Source: Pseudomonas mosselii
GTDB lineage: Bacteria > Pseudomonadota > Gammaproteobacteria > Pseudomonadales > Pseudomonadaceae
NCBI RefSeq assembly: GCF_005796105.1
Contig: NZ_VAUO01000006.1
Coordinates: 248,001 to 312,000 of the forward strand
Length of the DNA: 64,000 bases
Direction: 5' to 3'
Positions within the stretch are counted from its first letter, which is position 1. Each line of letters opens with the position of its first letter. A program made the position numbers and the translations under genes. The notes under the pieces are model-generated. The model was not told where the DNA came from. It searched no databases and saw only the letters and a program-made list of their open reading frames with translations. Below are positions 11,001 to 19,793 of the stretch, one piece after another.

Positions 11001-11573
11001 GAGGTTTTCCTGGGTACGACGGATGCGGTTCTCGGTTTCGCGGCGGCGCTCCTTGTACTTGGAAATGCCAGCGGCTTCTTCGATGAAGTTACGCAATTCC
11101 TCGGGCTTGGCCTCGATCAACTTGCTGATCATGCCCTGCTCGATGATCGAGTAGCTGCGCGGGCCCAGGCCTGTGCCGAGGAAAATGTCGGTGATATCGC
11201 GGCGCCGGCACTTGGTCCCGTTGAGGTAGTAAGTGTTCTGCGCGTCGCGGGTGACCTTGCGGCGGATCGAGATCTCGGCGTAGGCGGCGTATTCACCGAC
11301 CAAGGTGTTGTCGCTGTTGTCGAACACCAGTTCGATGCTGGCCTGGCTGACCGGTTTGCGGCTGGTGGAGCCGTTGAAGATGACATCGGTCATCGATTCG
11401 CCGCGCAGGTTCTTCGCCGAGCTTTCGCCCATCACCCAGCGCACCGCGTCGATGATATTGGACTTGCCGCAGCCGTTGGGGCCTACCACGGCCGCCATGT
11501 TGCTGGGGAAGTTGACCGTGGTGGGGTCGACGAACGACTTGAACCCGGCCAGGCGGATGCACTTGAGGCGCAT
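8085..11573 (-). CDS. smc: chromosome segregation ATPase SMC
   Basis: 1162 aa. Condensin-type SMC. Walker A GPNGCGKSN at residues 31-39, long coiled coils rich in Gln, Glu, Arg and Leu, a central hinge (about 500-650, with GLEHRPRLAEGLRVEPGWE), a second coiled coil, then the C-terminal head with the ABC signature LLSGGEKALTALALVFAIF and Walker B FCMLDEVDAPLDDANV. Full length for pseudomonads. The ATG lies 3 bp after the stop of the upstream GntR gene, so the two may be co-transcribed. Confidence 0.98.
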   Translation of the reverse strand: MRLKCIRLAGFKSFVDPTTVNFPSNMAAVVGPNGCGKSNIIDAVRWVMGESSAKNLRGESMTDVIFNGSTSRKPVSQASIELVFDNSDNTLVGEYAAYAEISIRRKVTRDAQNTYYLNGTKCRRRDITDIFLGTGLGPRSYSIIEQGMISKLIEAKPEELRNFIEEAAGISKYKERRRETENRIRRTQENLARLTDLRDELERQLERLHRQAQAAEKYREYKAQERQLKARLSALRWRELDERVRQRETVIGDQSIAFEALVAEQRNADASIERLRDGHHELSERFNQVQGRFYSVAGDIARVEQSIQHGQQRLRQLQDDLQEAERTRLETESHLGHDRTLLATLGEELGMLEPEQELILAAAEEAAATLEEAELGMHGWQEQWDSFNTRSAEPRRQAEVQQARAAQLEASLERLAERQRKLGEEHAQLGADPQDAETDALSEQVASCELLLEDLQLQEQQVVEQLEGVREQLQQAAQAQQQQQGELQRLGGRLASLEALQQAALEPGAGAADWLRSQGLEHRPRLAEGLRVEPGWELAVETVLGADLQAVLLDDFAGLAFNDLEQGELRLLLEGSEGVPVPGSLLDKVQGRTDLSPWLGQVRPVETLEQALAQRGSLAQGQSLVSRDGYWVGQHFLRVSRGGDAQGGVLARGQEIERLGHAQAEQQAQLEQCDEQLQRLREQQLDQEQQREQLRRRSQDESRRHAELKARLSAGRARAEQLALRHRRLEEELAELQEQRAVEHEQLGEARLLLQEALELMAQHTEQREQLMARRDTLREGLDRVRQEARQHKDHAHQLAVRLGSLRAQHDSTRQALERLEQQAARLSERQEQLNLNLEEGQAPLEELRLKLEELLERRMRVDEEMREARLHMDEADRALREAERRRTQAEQQAQVLRGQLEQQRLESQGLDVRRKTLQEQLLVDGYDLQGVLATLEADASEQGTEQELEQVESRIQRLGAINLAAIEEYEQQSERKRYLDAQDADLVEALETLENVIRKIDKETRNRFKDTFDQINAGLQALFPKVFGGGSAYLELTGEDLLDTGVTIMARPPGKKNSTIHLLSGGEKALTALALVFAIFKLNPAPFCMLDEVDAPLDDANVGRYARLVKEMSETVQFIYITHNKIAMEMADQLMGVTMHEPGCSRLVAVDVEQAMSMVDA

Positions 11574-11576
11574 CGG

Positions 11577-12236
11577 TCAGACCCGCGCCATGGCCGCCAG
11601 CACCAACTCGCAACTGCGCTGGCAATAGGCTGCCAGCACTTCGCGGATGGCCGGCAGGTCACGCGCGACCACTGCCTGCAACAGGCGCGCGAACAGGTCG
11701 AGGTAATCGGCCATGTTGGCCTGGCGCTGGTCCAGCGCCAGGAAGTAGGCGCGGCTCATGGCCGGGTGCAGGTTCTCGACGGTTTCTTGCAGGTACGGGT
11801 TGTTGGCGAACGGATACGCCGCGCGCATCACTGCGAAACTGTCGGCGACGAATGCCTCGATGTCCTGGCATGCGTGGGCCGCTTGCAGACGCTGCTGGAT
11901 GTCCAGAAACGGGCGCAGGTCAGCCTCCAGGCGCCAATGTTGTGCAACCGCATTGCCCAGCAGGATGTACAGCTCGCCCATCAAGGTGCACAGGCTGCGG
12001 ATGTTGTGTTCGTCCAATTCGGTCACATGCGCGCCACGGCGCGGCAGGATCGCCACCAAATGGCGCCGTTCGAGGATCAGCAACGCCTCACGCACCGAGC
12101 CTCGACTGACGTTGAGGGCCTGGGTGACCTTCTGCTCCTGGATGCGCTCACCGGGCGCGAGTTCGCCGCGGATGATCCGCTCGGCCAGGTAGTGGGCAAT
12201 TTGCTCGGAGAGGCTGTCCGGCGCCTTGAACGTCAT
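11577..12236 (-). CDS. GntR-family (FCD) transcriptional regulator
   Basis: 219 aa. N-terminal winged helix (residues about 10-75: SEQIAHYLAERIIRGELAPGERIQEQ, LNVSRGSVREALLILERR) and an FCD effector-binding helical domain. The ATG at 12236 is chosen; the frame extends 45 codons upstream but without coding character. It is divergent from xdhA and directly upstream of smc. Its position suggests control of xdhABC. The shared intergenic region holds a TGACC-N4-GGTCA palindrome and TTGACC repeats, and lacks the TTGTATACAA motif linked to the other GntR in this window. Confidence 0.9.
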   Translation of the reverse strand: MTFKAPDSLSEQIAHYLAERIIRGELAPGERIQEQKVTQALNVSRGSVREALLILERRHLVAILPRRGAHVTELDEHNIRSLCTLMGELYILLGNAVAQHWRLEADLRPFLDIQQRLQAAHACQDIEAFVADSFAVMRAAYPFANNPYLQETVENLHPAMSRAYFLALDQRQANMADYLDLFARLLQAVVARDLPAIREVLAAYCQRSCELVLAAMARV

Positions 12237-12314
12237 GGTTTTCCTTCGTAATCGGGAGGCTGTGCACAAGCGCGCGATTGTAGCGCACTTGCATCCTGCG
12301 CGATGTGCTTTGTG

Positions 12315-12432
12315 TGACCGCCAGGTCAACTCTTCCGTGCGGCGCGAACTATGCTTGGGAAAACAGTGCATTGTCGCGATTCGGGTAGTGCTCGAGCAAA
12401 ATCTTGACCTTTGAGTCAGAAAATCATTGACC
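12315..12432. promoter_or_regulatory. candidate operators between GntR and xdhA
   Basis: The inverted repeat TGACC-GCCA-GGTCA (12315-12328) is followed by two direct copies of TTGACCTT (12405-12412 and about 12429-12436) close to the xdhA start. They share the half-site TGACC and may be the binding sites of the divergent GntR regulator. No direct evidence. Confidence 0.35.
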
Positions 12433-12495
12433 TTGTGCTCAGCGGTTGCTTAGAGTCCGCCCGAACAACAATAAAACCATTGCGAGGCCTTCCCC

Positions 12496-13950
12496 GTGAT
12501 CCAGTTTCTCGTCAACCAGGCGCTGCACAGCGAGCACGCCCTGGACCCGAACATGACGGTGCTGCAATACCTGCGCGAGCACCTGGGCAAAACCGGCACC
12601 AAGGAAGGCTGCGCCAGCGGCGACTGCGGTGCCTGCACCGTGGTGGTCGGCGAGCTGGTCGAAGACGACCAAGGCCGGGACAGCCTGCGCTACCGCAGCC
12701 TCAATTCCTGCCTGACATTCGTCTCGTCCCTGCATGGCAAGCAGTTGATCAGTGTCGAAGGCCTCAAGCACCAAGGCGAGCTGCATAGCGTGCAGAAAGC
12801 CATGGCTGATTGCCATGGTTCGCAATGCGGCTTCTGTACCCCAGGCTTCGTCATGTCGCTGTTCGCCCTGCAAAAGAACAGCACCGGTCACGACCTGCAC
12901 CAAGCCCAGGAAGCACTGGCCGGCAACCTGTGCCGCTGCACCGGCTACCGGCCGATCCTCGCGGCCGCCGAACAGGCCTGCGCCCAGCCTTGTCGCGACC
13001 CGTTCGACGCCCAGCAGGCCCAGACCATCGCCCGCCTCAAGGCCATTGCCCCGCAGCAGACCGGCGAGCTCAACAGCGGCGACAAACGCTGCCTGGTGCC
13101 GCTGACCGTGGCTGACCTTGCCGAGCTGTACAGCTCGCACCCCGAAGCGCGCCTGCTGGCGGGCGGCACCGATCTTGCGCTGGAAGTCACCCAGTTTCAT
13201 CGCAGCTTGCCGGTGATGATCTACGTCGGTCACGTCGCCGAACTCAAGCGCATTGAACGCAGCGCCACGCACCTGGAAATCGGCGCAGCCACCCCGTTGA
13301 CCGACTGCTACGCGGCACTCAACGCGGAATATCCCGACTTCGGCGAGCTGCTGCACCGCTTCGCGTCACTGCAAATCCGCAATCAGGGTACCCTGGGCGG
13401 CAACATCGGCAATGCTTCGCCGATTGGTGACTCACCGCCCCTGCTGATTGCATTGGATGCGCAGATCGTCCTGCGCCAGGGCGAACGCCAGCGCACCTTG
13501 GCGCTGGAAGACTACTTCATCGACTACCGCATCACCGCGCGCCAGGACAGCGAGTTCATCGAGAAGATCATCGTGCCGCGCGCCAGCAACGACTGGACGT
13601 TCCGCGCCTACAAAGTGTCCAAACGCCTGGACGATGATATTTCTGCGGTGTGTGCGGCGTTCAACCTGAGCCTGGAAAATGGCATGGTCAGCGGTGTGCG
13701 CATTGCCTTCGGCGGCATGGCCGCGATTCCCAAGCGCGCCCGCGCCTGTGAGGCCGCGCTACGCGGAAAAGCCTGGAACCCGGCCACGCTGGAGCGCGCC
13801 TGCCAGGCCCTGGCCGAGGACTTCACCCCGCTCAGCGATTTCCGCGCCAGCTGCGAATACCGCCTGTTGACCGCGCAAAACCTGCTGCGCAAGTACTTCA
13901 TCGAACTGCAATCGCCGCACATCGAAACCCGGGTGACCGCCTATGTCTAA
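12496..13950 (+). CDS. xdhA: xanthine dehydrogenase small subunit
   Basis: 484 aa; GTG start at 12496 with GAGG upstream. Carries the two [2Fe-2S] clusters (plant-type ferredoxin C39, C44, C47 and C72; then CGFCTPGF and LCRCTGY) and, from about residue 195, the FAD-binding domain (ARLLAGGTDLALEV, NQGTLGGNIGNASPIGDSPP). Passes electrons from the molybdenum centre to NAD+. It overlaps xdhB by 8 bp, and xdhC follows. Together they oxidise hypoxanthine and xanthine to urate. Confidence 0.97.
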   Translation: MIQFLVNQALHSEHALDPNMTVLQYLREHLGKTGTKEGCASGDCGACTVVVGELVEDDQGRDSLRYRSLNSCLTFVSSLHGKQLISVEGLKHQGELHSVQKAMADCHGSQCGFCTPGFVMSLFALQKNSTGHDLHQAQEALAGNLCRCTGYRPILAAAEQACAQPCRDPFDAQQAQTIARLKAIAPQQTGELNSGDKRCLVPLTVADLAELYSSHPEARLLAGGTDLALEVTQFHRSLPVMIYVGHVAELKRIERSATHLEIGAATPLTDCYAALNAEYPDFGELLHRFASLQIRNQGTLGGNIGNASPIGDSPPLLIALDAQIVLRQGERQRTLALEDYFIDYRITARQDSEFIEKIIVPRASNDWTFRAYKVSKRLDDDISAVCAAFNLSLENGMVSGVRIAFGGMAAIPKRARACEAALRGKAWNPATLERACQALAEDFTPLSDFRASCEYRLLTAQNLLRKYFIELQSPHIETRVTAYV

Positions 13951-16342
13951 CCATCATGCCGTCAAGAGCCAGGCCGAAATGGCCGCATTGTTCAGCCAGG
14001 ACCTGACCACCGGGGTCGGCCGCAGCCTCAAGCACGAAAGCGCCGACAAGCACGTGGCCGGTGAAGCGGTGTACATCGACGACCGCCTGGAATTCCCCAA
14101 TCAATTGCACGTGTTCGCGCGCACCGCAGACCGTGCCCACGCACGCATCCTGCGTATCGACACACGCCCCTGCTACCAGTTCGAGGGGGTGCGCATCGCC
14201 ATCACCCATGAAGATATCCCGGGCCTCAAAGACATCGGACCGGTGGTGGCAGGCGACCCGCTGCTGGCCATCGACAAGGTCGAATTCTTCGGCCAGCCGG
14301 TGCTCGCGGTAGCGGCACGTGACTTGGATACCGCGCGCCGTGCGGCCATGGCGGCAATCATCGAATATGAAGACCTGGAGCCTGTGCTGGATGTAGTCCA
14401 GGCCCTGCGTAACAAGCACTTCGTACTCGACAGCCATACCCACCAGCGCGGCGACGCAGCGGCCGCCTTGGCCAGCGCGCCGCACCGTATCCAGGGCAGC
14501 CTGCATATCGGCGGCCAGGAGCACTTTTACCTGGAAACCCAGATCAGCTCGGTAATGCCTGGCGAAGACGGCGGCATGATCGTGTACTGCTCCACCCAGA
14601 ACCCCACCGAGGTGCAGAAGCTGGTAGCCGAGGTCCTGGATGTGCCGATGCACAAGGTCGTGGTGGACATGCGCCGCATGGGCGGCGGTTTCGGCGGCAA
14701 GGAAACCCAGGCGGCCAGCCCGGCGTGCCTGTGCGCAGTGATCGCGCACCTGACTGGCCAGCCCACCAAGATGCGCCTGCCGCGTGTCGAAGACATGATG
14801 ATGACCGGCAAGCGTCACCCGTTCTACGTCGAATACGACGTGGGCTTCGACGACAGCGGTCGCCTGCACGGGATCAACTTCGACCTGGCCGGCAACTGCG
14901 GCTACTCGCCAGACTTGTCCGGCTCGATCGTCGACCGCGCCATGTTCCACGCTGACAACGCCTACTACCTGGGCGACGCCACGGTGCACGGCCACCGCTG
15001 CAAGACCAACACCGCCTCCAACACCGCCTATCGCGGTTTCGGCGGCCCGCAGGGGATGGTCGCCATCGAGCAGGTGATGGACCACATCGCCCGCCACTTG
15101 GCGCTGGACCCACTGGCGGTGCGCAAGGCCAACTACTACGGCAAGACCGAGCGCAACGTCACCCACTACTACCAAACCGTCGAGCACAACATGCTCGAAG
15201 AGATGACGGCCGAACTCGAAGCCAGCAGCGACTATCCTGAGCGCCGCGAGTCGATCCGCCGCTTCAATGCCAACAGCCCGGTGCTGAAAAAAGGCCTAGC
15301 GCTGACCCCGGTGAAGTTCGGCATCTCGTTCACCGCCACCTTCCTCAACCAGGCTGGCGCCTTGATCCACATCTATACCGACGGCAGCATCCACCTCAAC
15401 CACGGCGGTACCGAGATGGGCCAGGGCCTCAATACCAAGGTCGCGCAGGTGGTGGCCGAGGTGTTCCAAGTGGATATCAGCCGCATCCAGATCACCGCCA
15501 CCAACACCGACAAGGTGCCCAACACCTCGCCGACCGCCGCATCCAGTGGCGCCGACCTGAACGGCAAGGCCGCGCAGAACGCCGCCGAAATCCTCAAGAA
15601 ACGCCTGACCGAGTTCGCCGCCCGGCACTACAACGTGACCGAGGAAGACGTCGAGTTTCGCAACGGACATGTGCGCGTGCGCGACCAGATCGTCAGTTTC
15701 GAACAGCTGGTGCAGCTGGCGTACTTTGCCCAGGTGTCGCTGTCGACCACCGGTTTCTATCGCACGCCGAAAATCTTCTACGACCGTACCCAGGCCCGTG
15801 GCCGGCCGTTCTACTACTACGCCTTCGGCGCCGCCTGCGTGGAGGTGATCGTCGATACTTTGACCGGCGAGTACAAGATGCTGCGTGCCGACATCCTGCA
15901 TGATGTGGGCGATTCGCTGAACCCGGCCATCGATATTGGCCAGGTGGAGGGCGGCTTCATCCAGGGCATGGGCTGGCTGACCACCGAGGAACTGGTCTGG
16001 AACGCCAAGGGCAAGCTGATGACCAACGGCCCGGCCAGCTACAAGATCCCGGCAGTGGCCGACATGCCGATCGACATGCGCGTGAAACTGGTGGAGAACC
16101 GCAAGAACCCTGAGGACACGGTGTTCCATTCCAAGGCCGTGGGCGAGCCGCCGTTCATGCTCGGCATCGCCGCCTGGTGCGCGATCAAGGATGCCGTGGC
16201 AAGCATCGCCGACTATCGCGTGCAGCCTAACATCGACGCCCCCTCGACCCCGGAGCGGGTGCTCTGGGGCTGCGAGCAGATGCGCAAGGCAGTGGCTGCC
16301 GCGCAACCTGCAGAGCAGCAACTGGAACCCGTTAACCACTGA
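13943..16342 (+). CDS. xdhB: xanthine dehydrogenase molybdopterin subunit
   Basis: 799 aa. Molybdenum hydroxylase catalytic subunit. Motifs include MGGGFGGKETQ, AYRGFGGPQGM (molybdopterin contacts), GGTEMGQGLNTK, and the invariant catalytic glutamate E735 in VGEPPFMLG. Length is normal for bacterial XdhB. It starts inside the end of xdhA, so translation is coupled. Confidence 0.97.
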   Translation: MSNHHAVKSQAEMAALFSQDLTTGVGRSLKHESADKHVAGEAVYIDDRLEFPNQLHVFARTADRAHARILRIDTRPCYQFEGVRIAITHEDIPGLKDIGPVVAGDPLLAIDKVEFFGQPVLAVAARDLDTARRAAMAAIIEYEDLEPVLDVVQALRNKHFVLDSHTHQRGDAAAALASAPHRIQGSLHIGGQEHFYLETQISSVMPGEDGGMIVYCSTQNPTEVQKLVAEVLDVPMHKVVVDMRRMGGGFGGKETQAASPACLCAVIAHLTGQPTKMRLPRVEDMMMTGKRHPFYVEYDVGFDDSGRLHGINFDLAGNCGYSPDLSGSIVDRAMFHADNAYYLGDATVHGHRCKTNTASNTAYRGFGGPQGMVAIEQVMDHIARHLALDPLAVRKANYYGKTERNVTHYYQTVEHNMLEEMTAELEASSDYPERRESIRRFNANSPVLKKGLALTPVKFGISFTATFLNQAGALIHIYTDGSIHLNHGGTEMGQGLNTKVAQVVAEVFQVDISRIQITATNTDKVPNTSPTAASSGADLNGKAAQNAAEILKKRLTEFAARHYNVTEEDVEFRNGHVRVRDQIVSFEQLVQLAYFAQVSLSTTGFYRTPKIFYDRTQARGRPFYYYAFGAACVEVIVDTLTGEYKMLRADILHDVGDSLNPAIDIGQVEGGFIQGMGWLTTEELVWNAKGKLMTNGPASYKIPAVADMPIDMRVKLVENRKNPEDTVFHSKAVGEPPFMLGIAAWCAIKDAVASIADYRVQPNIDAPSTPERVLWGCEQMRKAVAAAQPAEQQLEPVNH

Positions 16343-16354
16343 CACCGCTGGCCA

Positions 16355-16439
16355 CTGTAGGAGCGGCCCCAGGGCCTGTGCAGTCATGACGATTAGAGCT
16401 GCTGTGCAGCCCTTTCGCGGCACGAGGCCGCTCCTACAA
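16355..16439. repeat. REP pair (GTAGGAGCGGCC family)
   Basis: CTGTAGGAGCGGCC... and its inverse CGCGGCACGAGGCCGCTCCTACAA between xdhB and xdhC, within the operon. Confidence 0.85.
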
Positions 16440-16471
16440 GGGACCGCGCCGCATTTGAGAGAGGCAGTATC

Positions 16472-17317
16472 ATGCACCAATGGATCAACGCCCTCGCCGA
16501 CCATCAATCGCGCGGCGAACCCTGCGTACTGGTGACCATCATCGAGGAGCGCGGCTCGACCCCGCGCAATGCCGGCTCGAAAATGGTGGTCAGCGCCAGC
16601 GCGCTGTACGACACCATCGGCGGCGGCCACCTGGAGTTCAAGGCGCTGCACATCGCCCGGCAGATGCTCGAAGAACACCGCATGACTCCGCACCTGGAGC
16701 GCTTCAGCCTGGGCGCGAGCCTTGGCCAGTGCTGCGGCGGCGCCACGGTGCTGCTGTTCGAGCCGATGACCGGCGTGCAGGCTGAGATCGCCGTGTTCGG
16801 CGCAGGCCATGTGGGCCGTGCTCTGGTACCCTTGCTCGCGGCCCTGCCCTGCCGGGTGCGCTGGATCGATTCGCGCGAGCAGGAATTCCCTGAACACATC
16901 CCCGCCGGTGTGACCCAGGTGGTGAGCGAGGAGCCGGTCGACGAAGTGGCCGAGCTGCCTGCGGGCTGCTACTGCATCGTCATGACCCACAACCATGCGC
17001 TCGACCTGGAACTGACCGCCGCCATCCTCAGGCGCAACGATTTTGCCTGGTTCGGCCTGATCGGTTCGAAGACCAAACGCGTCAAGTTCGAACACCGCTT
17101 GCGCGAACGCGGCTTCGACGACGCCCTGATGGCGCGCATGCGCTGCCCAATGGGCCTGGCCGAGGTCAAGGGCAAGCTGCCGATCGAGATCGCTGTGTCC
17201 ATCGCCGCAGAAATCATTGCCACCTACAACGCCTGTTTCGGCCAGCACGACGCTGGCGCCAACTCAGGCCCGATTGCCCAACTGCTGCCCGCCTCGCGGC
17301 GCAGCCAAGCCGTTTGA
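16472..17317 (+). CDS. xdhC: xanthine dehydrogenase accessory protein XdhC
   Basis: 281 aa. Binds and sulfurates the molybdenum cofactor and loads it into XdhB. N-terminal XdhC/CoxI domain (CVLVTIIEERGSTPRNAGSKM, GGGHLEFKAL, LGQCCGG) and C-terminal Rossmann domain (VFGAGHVGRALVPLL, residues about 110-125; FAWFGLIGSKTKR; RCPMGL). Starts 129 bp after xdhB across a REP, and is followed 10 bp later by guaD. Confidence 0.95.
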   Translation: MHQWINALADHQSRGEPCVLVTIIEERGSTPRNAGSKMVVSASALYDTIGGGHLEFKALHIARQMLEEHRMTPHLERFSLGASLGQCCGGATVLLFEPMTGVQAEIAVFGAGHVGRALVPLLAALPCRVRWIDSREQEFPEHIPAGVTQVVSEEPVDEVAELPAGCYCIVMTHNHALDLELTAAILRRNDFAWFGLIGSKTKRVKFEHRLRERGFDDALMARMRCPMGLAEVKGKLPIEIAVSIAAEIIATYNACFGQHDAGANSGPIAQLLPASRRSQAV

Positions 17318-17327
17318 CGAGAGCCTT

Positions 17328-18632
17328 ATGAGCGCAACCCGCAAAGCCTACCGAGCCGCCATCCTGCACAGCGTTGCCGACCCTGCCGAGGTCGGCCTGG
17401 AAGCGTCCTGCGAGTACTATGAAGACGGTCTGCTGGTGGTTGACGACGGTCGCATCAGCGCACTCGGCCATGCCAGTGAGCTGCTGCCGACGCTGGATGC
17501 CGACATCGAGGTGGTGCACCATCAGCACGCCCTGATCACCCCCGGCTTCATCGACACCCACATCCACTTTCCGCAGACCGGCATGATCGGCTCGTATGGC
17601 GAGCAACTGCTGGACTGGCTGAACACCTACACCTTCCCCTGCGAAAAGCAATTTGCCGACAAGGCGCATGCCGACCAGGTGGCGAAGATCTTCCTCAAGG
17701 AGCTGCTGCGCAACGGCACCACCACCGCGCTGGTGTTCGGTAGCGTACACCCCGAATCGGTCAATGCCTTGTTCGAGGAGGCCGAGCGCCTGGACCTGCG
17801 GATGATCGCCGGCAAGGTGATGATGGACCGCAACGCCCCTGACTACCTGACCGACACCCCCGAGTCGAGCTACCGCGACAGCAAGGCGCTGATCCAGCGC
17901 TGGCACGGCAAGGGCCGCCTGCACTACGCCGTGACGCCACGTTTCGCGCCGACCAGCACCCCCGAGCAACTGCGCGCGGCCGGCCAGTTGCTCAAGGAGC
18001 ACCCTGGCGTGTACCTGCACACCCACCTGTCGGAGAACCTCAAGGAGATCGACTGGGTAAAGGCACTGTTCCCCGAGCAGAATGGCTACCTGGACGTCTA
18101 CGACCACTTCGAGCTGCTCGGCGAACGCTCGGTGTTCGCCCACGGGGTACACCTGTGCGACGAGGAGTGCCAGCGCCTGGCCGAGACCGGTTCGGCGGTG
18201 GCGTTCTGCCCTACCTCCAACCTGTTCCTGGGCAGTGGGCTGTTCAACCTGCCCCAGGCCGAGCGTTTCAAGGTCAATGTCGGCTTAGGCACCGACGTTG
18301 GCGCAGGCACCAGCTTCTCGCTGCTCAATACCCTGAACGAGGCCTACAAGGTGATGCAGCTGCAAGGCGCGCGCCTGCACCCGTACAAGTCACTGTACCT
18401 GGCCACCTTGGGGGGGGCCCGGGCACTGCGCCTGGACGAGCGTATCGGCAGCCTGCGTCCCGGCAACGACGCCGACTTCGTGGTGCTCGACTACCAGGCA
18501 ACGCCGCTGCTGGACTACCGCATTCAGCAATCGAAGAGCATCGAGGAAACCTTGTTCGTGCTGACCACTCTGGGCGATGACCGCACGGTGCGCGAAACCT
18601 ATGCCGCCGGTCGCTGCGTGCACCAGCGCTAA
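17328..18632 (+). CDS. guaD: guanine deaminase
   Basis: 434 aa. Hydrolyses guanine to xanthine and ammonia, feeding XdhABC. Amidohydrolase fold with zinc ligands H78 and H80 (DTHIHF), YLHTHLSEN, FAHGVHL and the metal-binding aspartate in GLGTDVGAG; PTSNLFLGSGLF is typical of GuaD. The ATG at 17328, after GACGAGAG, is chosen over an upstream in-frame start inside xdhC. Fourth gene of the xdhABC-guaD unit, ending in a strong hairpin. Confidence 0.95.
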   Translation: MSATRKAYRAAILHSVADPAEVGLEASCEYYEDGLLVVDDGRISALGHASELLPTLDADIEVVHHQHALITPGFIDTHIHFPQTGMIGSYGEQLLDWLNTYTFPCEKQFADKAHADQVAKIFLKELLRNGTTTALVFGSVHPESVNALFEEAERLDLRMIAGKVMMDRNAPDYLTDTPESSYRDSKALIQRWHGKGRLHYAVTPRFAPTSTPEQLRAAGQLLKEHPGVYLHTHLSENLKEIDWVKALFPEQNGYLDVYDHFELLGERSVFAHGVHLCDEECQRLAETGSAVAFCPTSNLFLGSGLFNLPQAERFKVNVGLGTDVGAGTSFSLLNTLNEAYKVMQLQGARLHPYKSLYLATLGGARALRLDERIGSLRPGNDADFVVLDYQATPLLDYRIQQSKSIEETLFVLTTLGDDRTVRETYAAGRCVHQR

Positions 18633-18639
18633 AAACGCG

Positions 18640-18664
18640 AAGGGGCCGCTATGCGGCCCCATTT
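18640..18664. terminator. hairpin between guaD and the convergent GntR gene
   Basis: AGGGGCCGC-TAT-GCGGCCCCA then TTTC. GC-rich stem shared by two converging genes, so probably bidirectional. Confidence 0.75.
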
Positions 18665-18683
18665 CAGTCAACCAGGCAAACGA

Positions 18684-19439
18684 TCAACCCTTGGCGGCAG
18701 CCTTGGGCTTCTTCAGCAGGTGCGAGAACACCGCGTGCAGGTCGTCCGAGGCGCTGTCTTCGTCCAGGTTCAACTTGCTGTCGATGTGGTCCATGTGGTG
18801 CATCATCAGGTTCACTGCCTGCTGCGCGTCGCGTGCCTCGATGGCATCGATCAGCTGCATGTGCTCGTCATAGGAGCAGTGCGAGCGGTTGCCGCTTTCG
18901 TACTGGGCGATGATCAGCGAAGTCTGCGACACCAGGCTGCGCTGGAAGCTCACCAGCGGTGCATTGCCAGCGGCTTCAGCAAGTTTGAGATGGAACTCGC
19001 CGGACAGGCGAATGCCAGCGCCACGGTCGCCACGCGAGAAACTGTCGCGCTCCTCGCGCACCATCTGGCGCAGCTCGTTGAGTTGCTCGTGAGTGGCGTG
19101 CTGCACCGCAAGCTCGGTGATGGCGCGCTCGACCATACGTCGCGAGAAAAATACCTGGCGGGCCTCTTCGACCGTTGGGCTGGCCACCACCGCGCCGCGG
19201 TTGGGCCGCAGCAGCACCACGCTCTCGTGGGCCAGGCGCGACAGTGCGCGACGGATGATGGTGCGGCTGACACCGAAGATCTCACCCAGCGCTTCCTCGC
19301 TCAACTTGGTGCCCGGCGCGAGGCGCTGTTCGAGAATGGCCTCGAAGATGTGCGCGTAGACGATATCGTCCTGGGTACCGCTGCGGCCGGCCTTGCCGGT
19401 GCGCGCAGGTTTTTTCAGAGGTTGCAGCTGTTCGTTCAT
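18684..19439 (-). CDS. GntR-family (FCD) regulator, candidate purine-catabolism regulator
   Basis: 251 aa. Winged-helix DNA-binding region at residues about 28-95 (EAILEQRLAPGTKLSEEALGEIFGVSRTIIRRALSRL), followed by an FCD domain (RRMVERAITELAV, EFHLKLAEAAGN, EHMQLIDAIEARD). Divergent from an AzgA-type permease. The 354-bp intergenic region has two TTGTACACA-type palindromes, and the same motif precedes the other purine and glyoxylate genes here. FCD-GntR proteins typically bind such short palindromes, so this is the best candidate for the shared regulator. A Lys/Ala-rich C-terminal tail (KKPKAAAKG) is unusual but short. Confidence 0.9.
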   Translation of the reverse strand: MNEQLQPLKKPARTGKAGRSGTQDDIVYAHIFEAILEQRLAPGTKLSEEALGEIFGVSRTIIRRALSRLAHESVVLLRPNRGAVVASPTVEEARQVFFSRRMVERAITELAVQHATHEQLNELRQMVREERDSFSRGDRGAGIRLSGEFHLKLAEAAGNAPLVSFQRSLVSQTSLIIAQYESGNRSHCSYDEHMQLIDAIEARDAQQAVNLMMHHMDHIDSKLNLDEDSASDDLHAVFSHLLKKPKAAAKG

Positions 19440-19544
19440 GGGCTCTCGAGCACGAAGGATCTGCCAGTCGAACCGTGACTGTAACGCCTGTCAGCGGGTA
19501 TATGGCAAGTCCGGGAGTTGTTGGTAGGCCAAGGTATGGCGCCA

Positions 19545-19554
19545 TTGTACACAG
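19545..19554. promoter_or_regulatory. TTGTACACAG operator-like site
   Basis: One base from the palindromic consensus TTGTRYACAA seen elsewhere in the window. Lies 106 bp before the GntR start codon. Confidence 0.45.
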
Positions 19555-19643
19555 GCTGCCCCGTTTCTGCAGGTGGCCTTTTACCTATATAGCCGTTGTA
19601 CGGCAGTTTCTGCGCAGGAAAGATAAAACATTATTTGCATTCT

Positions 19644-19653
19644 TTGTACACAA
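19644..19653. promoter_or_regulatory. TTGTACACAA operator-like site
   Basis: Inverted arms TTTGT and ACAAA around a 2-bp centre, 140 bp before the permease start. Confidence 0.55.
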
Positions 19654-19793
19654 AAGCATAATCCTGCGAGCAACTTCCTGACCCGGCAGTCAACAAAATG
19701 GTCGGACGTCTGCCACACCTCTCCCACGAAGCCCCCAAGTGCATCGCTCAGGATCCGGCTTCGAACAACAAGAAAGATTGAGGAGTACTCGCT

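Larger units (their letters stand above)
19440..19793. promoter_or_regulatory. divergent promoter region of GntR and the purine permease
   Basis: 354 bp without a gene. Contains TTGTACACAG (19545-19554) and the palindrome TTTGT-AC-ACAAA (core 19644-19653) in an AT-rich stretch. Likely operators for the adjacent GntR protein (inference). Confidence 0.55.

Noticed and set aside
10290..12251. 653-codon plus-strand ORF opposite smc and GntR
   Set aside because: Antisense shadow of two well-supported genes; high GC keeps the opposite frame open, and the translation has no recognisable domains.
15296..17248. 650-codon minus-strand ORF opposite xdhB/xdhC
   Set aside because: Antisense shadow; the plus-strand genes show all family motifs.
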